Assembly: GCF_014651035.1 (NCBI RefSeq)
Contig: NZ_BMWC01000001.1
Coordinates: forward strand, 744,001 to 808,000
Origin: Streptomyces lomondensis
GTDB taxonomy: Bacteria > Actinomycetota > Actinomycetes > Streptomycetales > Streptomycetaceae
Length of the DNA: 64,000 nucleotides
Reading direction: 5' to 3'
Shown here: positions 60,692 to 64,000 of the stretch, one piece after another
How the letters are laid out: each line of letters starts with the position of its first letter
Position numbering within the stretch: the stretch's first letter is position 1
Made by a program: the position numbers and the translations under genes
Notes under the pieces: generated by a model
Told to the model about the DNA's origin: nothing
Database searches by the model: none
Seen by the model: only the letters and a program-made list of their open reading frames with translations

Positions 60692-63661
60692 TCACACCGG
60701 TTGGACGGGCACCCCTCCGGCCGCCGCGCCCAGCAGCGTCAGCCGTACATCCCCCGGACCGGACGGTGTGGTCCCGTCGGACAGCACCGCCAACGCCAGT
60801 GTGTTGGCACCACGTGTGCGCAGGATCCCGTTCGGCAGCACGAACGTGTGCTGCGGCCCTACGTCGTTGATGTACTGGCCCATGTTCCAGCCGTTGAGGA
60901 AGATCTGGACGCGGTAGGCCCGGTCCGGGGCGTCGTCGAGGACGAGCCCGACGGAGGCGTCCACGCCCGGGGCGACGTCCAGCCGGAAGTCCGTGCGGTA
61001 CCAGGTGACGCCCTGCCTCCGGCCGGCCCGGAGGGAGTCGGTCTCCGCCCAGTCCCCGTCCTCGTGCTCCGGCAGGTGCCAGCCCTCCCGCTCCCCGTAC
61101 AGCCCGCCGTTGTTCATCGGCCCGCGCACGGGGTCGGGTGCGGACGCGCCCTGGATCCGCCACGTCACCCTTGGGGAGGCGCCCTCGAAGGTGACGGCGG
61201 TCAGTCCGCGCGCGGCCTTGTGCGTGTCGAGCGCCTTGCCGTCCATGTCGTGCTGCATCGGCCGGACCAGCACGGACAGGACATGGCGCTCGGGCCGCTC
61301 CTCACGGAACCTCTCCCGCAGCTTCTTCGGCAGGCCGAAGGCGGCCTTCGCCGTCCAAGTCCCCTGCCGCGCCCGCTCCTTGTCCGGCACCGGCATGCGG
61401 TGCGTGCCCAGCGGCTCGCCGTCCAGCCAGGCCATCAGCAGGCCCTGCGTGCCCGTGCTGTAGGAGAGGGACACGGACTCCAGGCCGCCCGCGCCCGTCC
61501 ACTCGCCCCGGTACCAGACGTCGCCGTAGTGGAAGCCGTAGTCGTCGGCGAACAGGACGGGCTGCCCGTCGGGCACGGGGGTGGTGCTGAAGGACGTCTT
61601 CCGGTCGGCCGTCGTCCAGCCCGAGTCGTCGAAGTCGGGCGCGGCCTCCGGGTTCTCGGTCCGCCGCCGCCAGCCGTCCAGGGCGGGCAGGGCCGGCCGG
61701 GTCACACCGGGCAGCGGCTTCAGCGCCAGCAGGCTGCCGGAGGCGCTGATCCGGCAGGGGACCGGGCGCCCGTTCCACGTCATGTGCGTGATCCCGCGCG
61801 GCCCCCACACCTCCAGGCCGGTCGCGCCGATGGTGTCGCCGGTGAGGTGGACGGTGGAACCGCGCAGGGCGGCCGACCGCAGCAGGGCCGGGCCGTAGAC
61901 CAGGACCGGGCCGGACGGCGTCTCGTACGGCCACAGCCGCAGGGCGGTGGCGTCGTCGGCGAACAGCACCAGCATCGGCGTGTCCACGCCGTCGCCCTCG
62001 ACCCGCACCCGGCTCAGCCCGCCGGCGCCGAGCGGAGCCGTGATGTTCAGCTTGCCGAGGTTGTACGCCCAGGCGGGCTCCGCGTCCATCCGCATGGGCG
62101 TCGGCTCGTCCGCGCACTCCAGGACGACCTGCGCCATCTCGCCCCGGCGGCCCGCGAACACGGCGATGTCCTGCCGCCCCGCGGTCAGGCTCAGCATGGG
62201 CTGCACGGTGGAGTGCACCAGCGTCCGCTTCCCGAGCTTCAGCCCGGCGGCGAGCAGCTTGGCGTCCCGCGCCGGGACGGTGACCGGCACGTCGATCCCG
62301 GCGTCCGGCAGCGTGGCGGAGACCGCCTCGCCGGAGTCGTTGCGCAGGACGTAGACATGGGCGCCGGTGTCCGGGTTGGCCAGGTGGTAGACCTTGATCC
62401 GCTCGTCGGTGGCGCGCACGTCTTTCGCCCGGTTCAGCTTGGCCAGGTCGGGCACGTGCCGCAGCAACTGCCCGATCTGGTGCATCGGGGCGAGCTTGGG
62501 GGTGGCGTTGCGGGCCTCGTCGAAGGCGGCGCCGTAGTCGTACGAGGTGTAGACGGCCGGTGCGGGCAGCCAGCCCCAGGAGGTGCCGCCGTACGTCATG
62601 TAGACGTTGTGCAGCGTGATGCCGTTGGCGAGGTTGGTGAGGTAGAAGCGCCGCTCGTAGGCCGCGTCCCGGGTCCGGCGCGACTCGGCGTACCCCTTCC
62701 CGCCGAACCAGGATCCGCCCCACGGGTCGAACCAGCCCCCGCCGAACTCGGGCACGAACCCGGGGGTGCGCGGACTGGCCGTGGCCCCGCCCTTCGCCCC
62801 GCCGGCCCCGAAGTGCCCGCAGTCGGGCGGCACCTGGTCCGGCTCCGGATACCCGTCGAACCCGTACAGCCAGCGCCCCCTCTCGCCGCCGGTGCGGAAC
62901 GACCCGGGCGCCCAGTACCCGTTCCGCCCCTTGTCGTTGTGGAACAGCGGTACGTCGATGCCGTCGGCGCGGACCTTCTCGTACAGGTACGACATGTAGG
63001 CGCGCCCGGTCGGCTCGTCGACGTGCGCGTCGTACTCGTTCTCGATCTGGTAGAGCAGGACCGTGCCGGTGCCCCGGGTGAACAGGCGTTTGGCAACGAT
63101 GGCGTTGACGGCGGTCAGCCACTCGTCGACGTACCGCAGATACGTCGGGTCGGAGGTGCGGGCCCTGCCCTCGGTGGCGGTCAGCCAGCCGGGGAAGCCG
63201 CCGGCGTCGACCTCGGCGTTGATGTACGGGCCGGGCCGCAGGATCACGTACAACCCGGTCTCGGCGGCCGTGCGCAGGAACAGGTCCAGGTCGCGCACGC
63301 CGGTGAAGTCGTACCGCCCCGGGGCGGGGGAGTGGTAGTTCCAGGCGACGTACACGCTCACGGCGTTATAGCCATGGGCACGCATCTTCTCCAGCACGTC
63401 CCGCCACAGCGACGGGCTCGGCAGCCGGAAGGGGTGCATCTCGCCCGACCAGAGGGCCAGGCGCCGGCCGTCCACCAGCAGCGAGTACCGGTCGAAGCCG
63501 ATCTCGTGTCGCCGGCCGTCCGCGCTCGGCACCGGGGGCGGCGGGCCCGTGGGCGCGGTCCGGGCCGGGTTGGCGGAGGTCGGCGACCCGCTGCCGGTCA
63601 GCGCGAAGCCGAGCGCCGCCGTGCCGGCGAGAGCGTGGAAGGTACGCCTGCTGAGCTCCAA
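60692..63661 (-). CDS. GH35 beta-galactosidase, Tat-secreted
   Basis: A 989-aa glycoside hydrolase. A Tat signal (SRRTFHALAGTAALGFALTG) comes first. The GH35 barrel (about 55-370) has acid/base Glu209 (YQIENEYD) and nucleophile Glu305 (FVPEFGGGW). Several beta-sandwich domains follow, including two jelly-roll regions near the C-terminus. It should remove terminal beta-galactose from galactan side chains, in keeping with the nearby arabinan enzymes. The start is TTG with AGGAGG eight bases upstream. Confidence 0.93.
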   Translation of the reverse strand: MELSRRTFHALAGTAALGFALTGSGSPTSANPARTAPTGPPPPVPSADGRRHEIGFDRYSLLVDGRRLALWSGEMHPFRLPSPSLWRDVLEKMRAHGYNAVSVYVAWNYHSPAPGRYDFTGVRDLDLFLRTAAETGLYVILRPGPYINAEVDAGGFPGWLTATEGRARTSDPTYLRYVDEWLTAVNAIVAKRLFTRGTGTVLLYQIENEYDAHVDEPTGRAYMSYLYEKVRADGIDVPLFHNDKGRNGYWAPGSFRTGGERGRWLYGFDGYPEPDQVPPDCGHFGAGGAKGGATASPRTPGFVPEFGGGWFDPWGGSWFGGKGYAESRRTRDAAYERRFYLTNLANGITLHNVYMTYGGTSWGWLPAPAVYTSYDYGAAFDEARNATPKLAPMHQIGQLLRHVPDLAKLNRAKDVRATDERIKVYHLANPDTGAHVYVLRNDSGEAVSATLPDAGIDVPVTVPARDAKLLAAGLKLGKRTLVHSTVQPMLSLTAGRQDIAVFAGRRGEMAQVVLECADEPTPMRMDAEPAWAYNLGKLNITAPLGAGGLSRVRVEGDGVDTPMLVLFADDATALRLWPYETPSGPVLVYGPALLRSAALRGSTVHLTGDTIGATGLEVWGPRGITHMTWNGRPVPCRISASGSLLALKPLPGVTRPALPALDGWRRRTENPEAAPDFDDSGWTTADRKTSFSTTPVPDGQPVLFADDYGFHYGDVWYRGEWTGAGGLESVSLSYSTGTQGLLMAWLDGEPLGTHRMPVPDKERARQGTWTAKAAFGLPKKLRERFREERPERHVLSVLVRPMQHDMDGKALDTHKAARGLTAVTFEGASPRVTWRIQGASAPDPVRGPMNNGGLYGEREGWHLPEHEDGDWAETDSLRAGRRQGVTWYRTDFRLDVAPGVDASVGLVLDDAPDRAYRVQIFLNGWNMGQYINDVGPQHTFVLPNGILRTRGANTLALAVLSDGTTPSGPGDVRLTLLGAAAGGVPVQPV

Positions 63662-63972
63662 GGGAGCGCCTCCTGTTGTGCTGCATGCCGTACGTGGTGC
63701 GCGTGAAAGGCACCTTATGCGCCCGGGGACACCACTCGCCCGGCGGGCGCGGCGGGCTGTGAAACACCGCCGGTGTGAATGGCCGGAGACCGACCTGGCC
63801 GGACCCCGCTCCGCTGCGTACGATGCGACCGCTCCCGACCTTCACGGCTCCTTCATGAAACGGTCACAGGTCGGGGGTGCGTGTGCTCGTCGCTTGACAT
63901 GTGCATGGCAGCAACATGCGCATGCGCATGCCCATGACCTTTCCACCCCCCCCACGAACGGATGGGAGAACC
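63662..63972. other. Intergenic region of 311 nt, promoters only
   Basis: Divergent upstream region of the GH35 gene and the gene entering at the right edge. No protein frame or RNA gene is seen. The right part holds TTGACA at 63894 and a CATG-rich palindrome, annotated separately. Confidence 0.7.
63894..63930 (+). promoter_or_regulatory. TTGACA -35 box with a perfect 16-bp palindrome downstream
   Basis: TTGACA at 63894-63899 is a consensus -35. CATGCGCATGCGCATG at 63915-63930 is identical to its reverse complement and covers the -10 position, where no good TANNNT is seen. A regulator could bind here and control the gene at 63973. Confidence 0.5.
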
Positions 63973-64000
63973 ATGGCCACCGGCCTGCTTCTGAGCGGCG
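63973..64000 (+). CDS. 5' end of a gene cut by the window edge
   Basis: ATG preceded by GGGAGAACC, giving MATGLLLSG before the sequence ends. The product cannot be identified from nine residues. Confidence 0.6.

Overview
The window is high-GC actinobacterial chromosome, almost certainly Streptomyces. Coding frames are GC3-rich, GTG starts are common, and genes overlap by 4 nt in long trains. The left half follows, from memory, the S. coelicolor core order around dnaG (SCO2468), hrdA (SCO2465), the mreB-like gene (SCO2451) and matB (SCO2444).

Layout. 1-10 kb: end of a ferredoxin reductase, DNA primase, a HrdA-type sigma factor, a heterodimeric ABC exporter, a divergent sugar kinase and a small membrane protein. 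9.9-10.3 kb: two tandem tRNA-Asn genes with a terminator, then a CAT-anticodon tRNA. 10.4-16.7 kb: a DUF4157/deaminase protein, a fused squalene/phytoene synthase plus cis-prenyltransferase preceded by a small acidic repeat peptide, and three STAS/ANTAR/HATPase signalling proteins. 16.7-25.5 kb: an MreB-like protein, then a coupled four-gene operon (CU044_2847-type protein, trypsin-like protease, MoxR ATPase, 1479-aa SAV_2336-type protein). This looks like an NTP-dependent conflict or regulated-effector system. 25.5-30.5 kb: malonate block (MatC-like carrier, MatB, fused carboxyltransferase) divergent from a GntR regulator, with two operator-like palindromes between. 30.5-32.6 kb: a MerR-PP2C fusion with a textbook MerR promoter, and an ATP-grasp enzyme.

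32.6-44.5 kb: a long minus-strand train with an AftD-like arabinofuranosyltransferase, a glycosyltransferase, three methyltransferases, a condensation-type acyltransferase, a DMT exporter and DUF3068, probably making and exporting a cell-surface glycan. 44.7-50.0 kb: a small DUF2613-like protein, PucR regulator, TerD-nuclease fusion, IclR regulator and SMP-30 lactonase. 50.0-53.5 kb: a 188-bp inverted-repeat element that supplies the stop codon of the FAD monooxygenase ending an IrrE / MAB_1171c / monooxygenase operon. 53.7-63.7 kb: plant arabinan/galactan use, with an ABC uptake operon plus GH43 and GH51 arabinan enzymes behind a promoter with an inverted-repeat operator, then a secreted beta-propeller and a GH35 beta-galactosidase on the other strand. 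The window ends in the first codons of a new gene.

Most notable: the MoxR/protease operon whose large protein carries a degenerate kinase and a degenerate HAD domain; the DUF4157-deaminase candidate toxin; the bifunctional terpene fusion with its repeat peptide; the TerD-PD-(D/E)XK fusion; and the mobile element that rebuilt a gene end. No rRNA, CRISPR array or intact transposase is visible.
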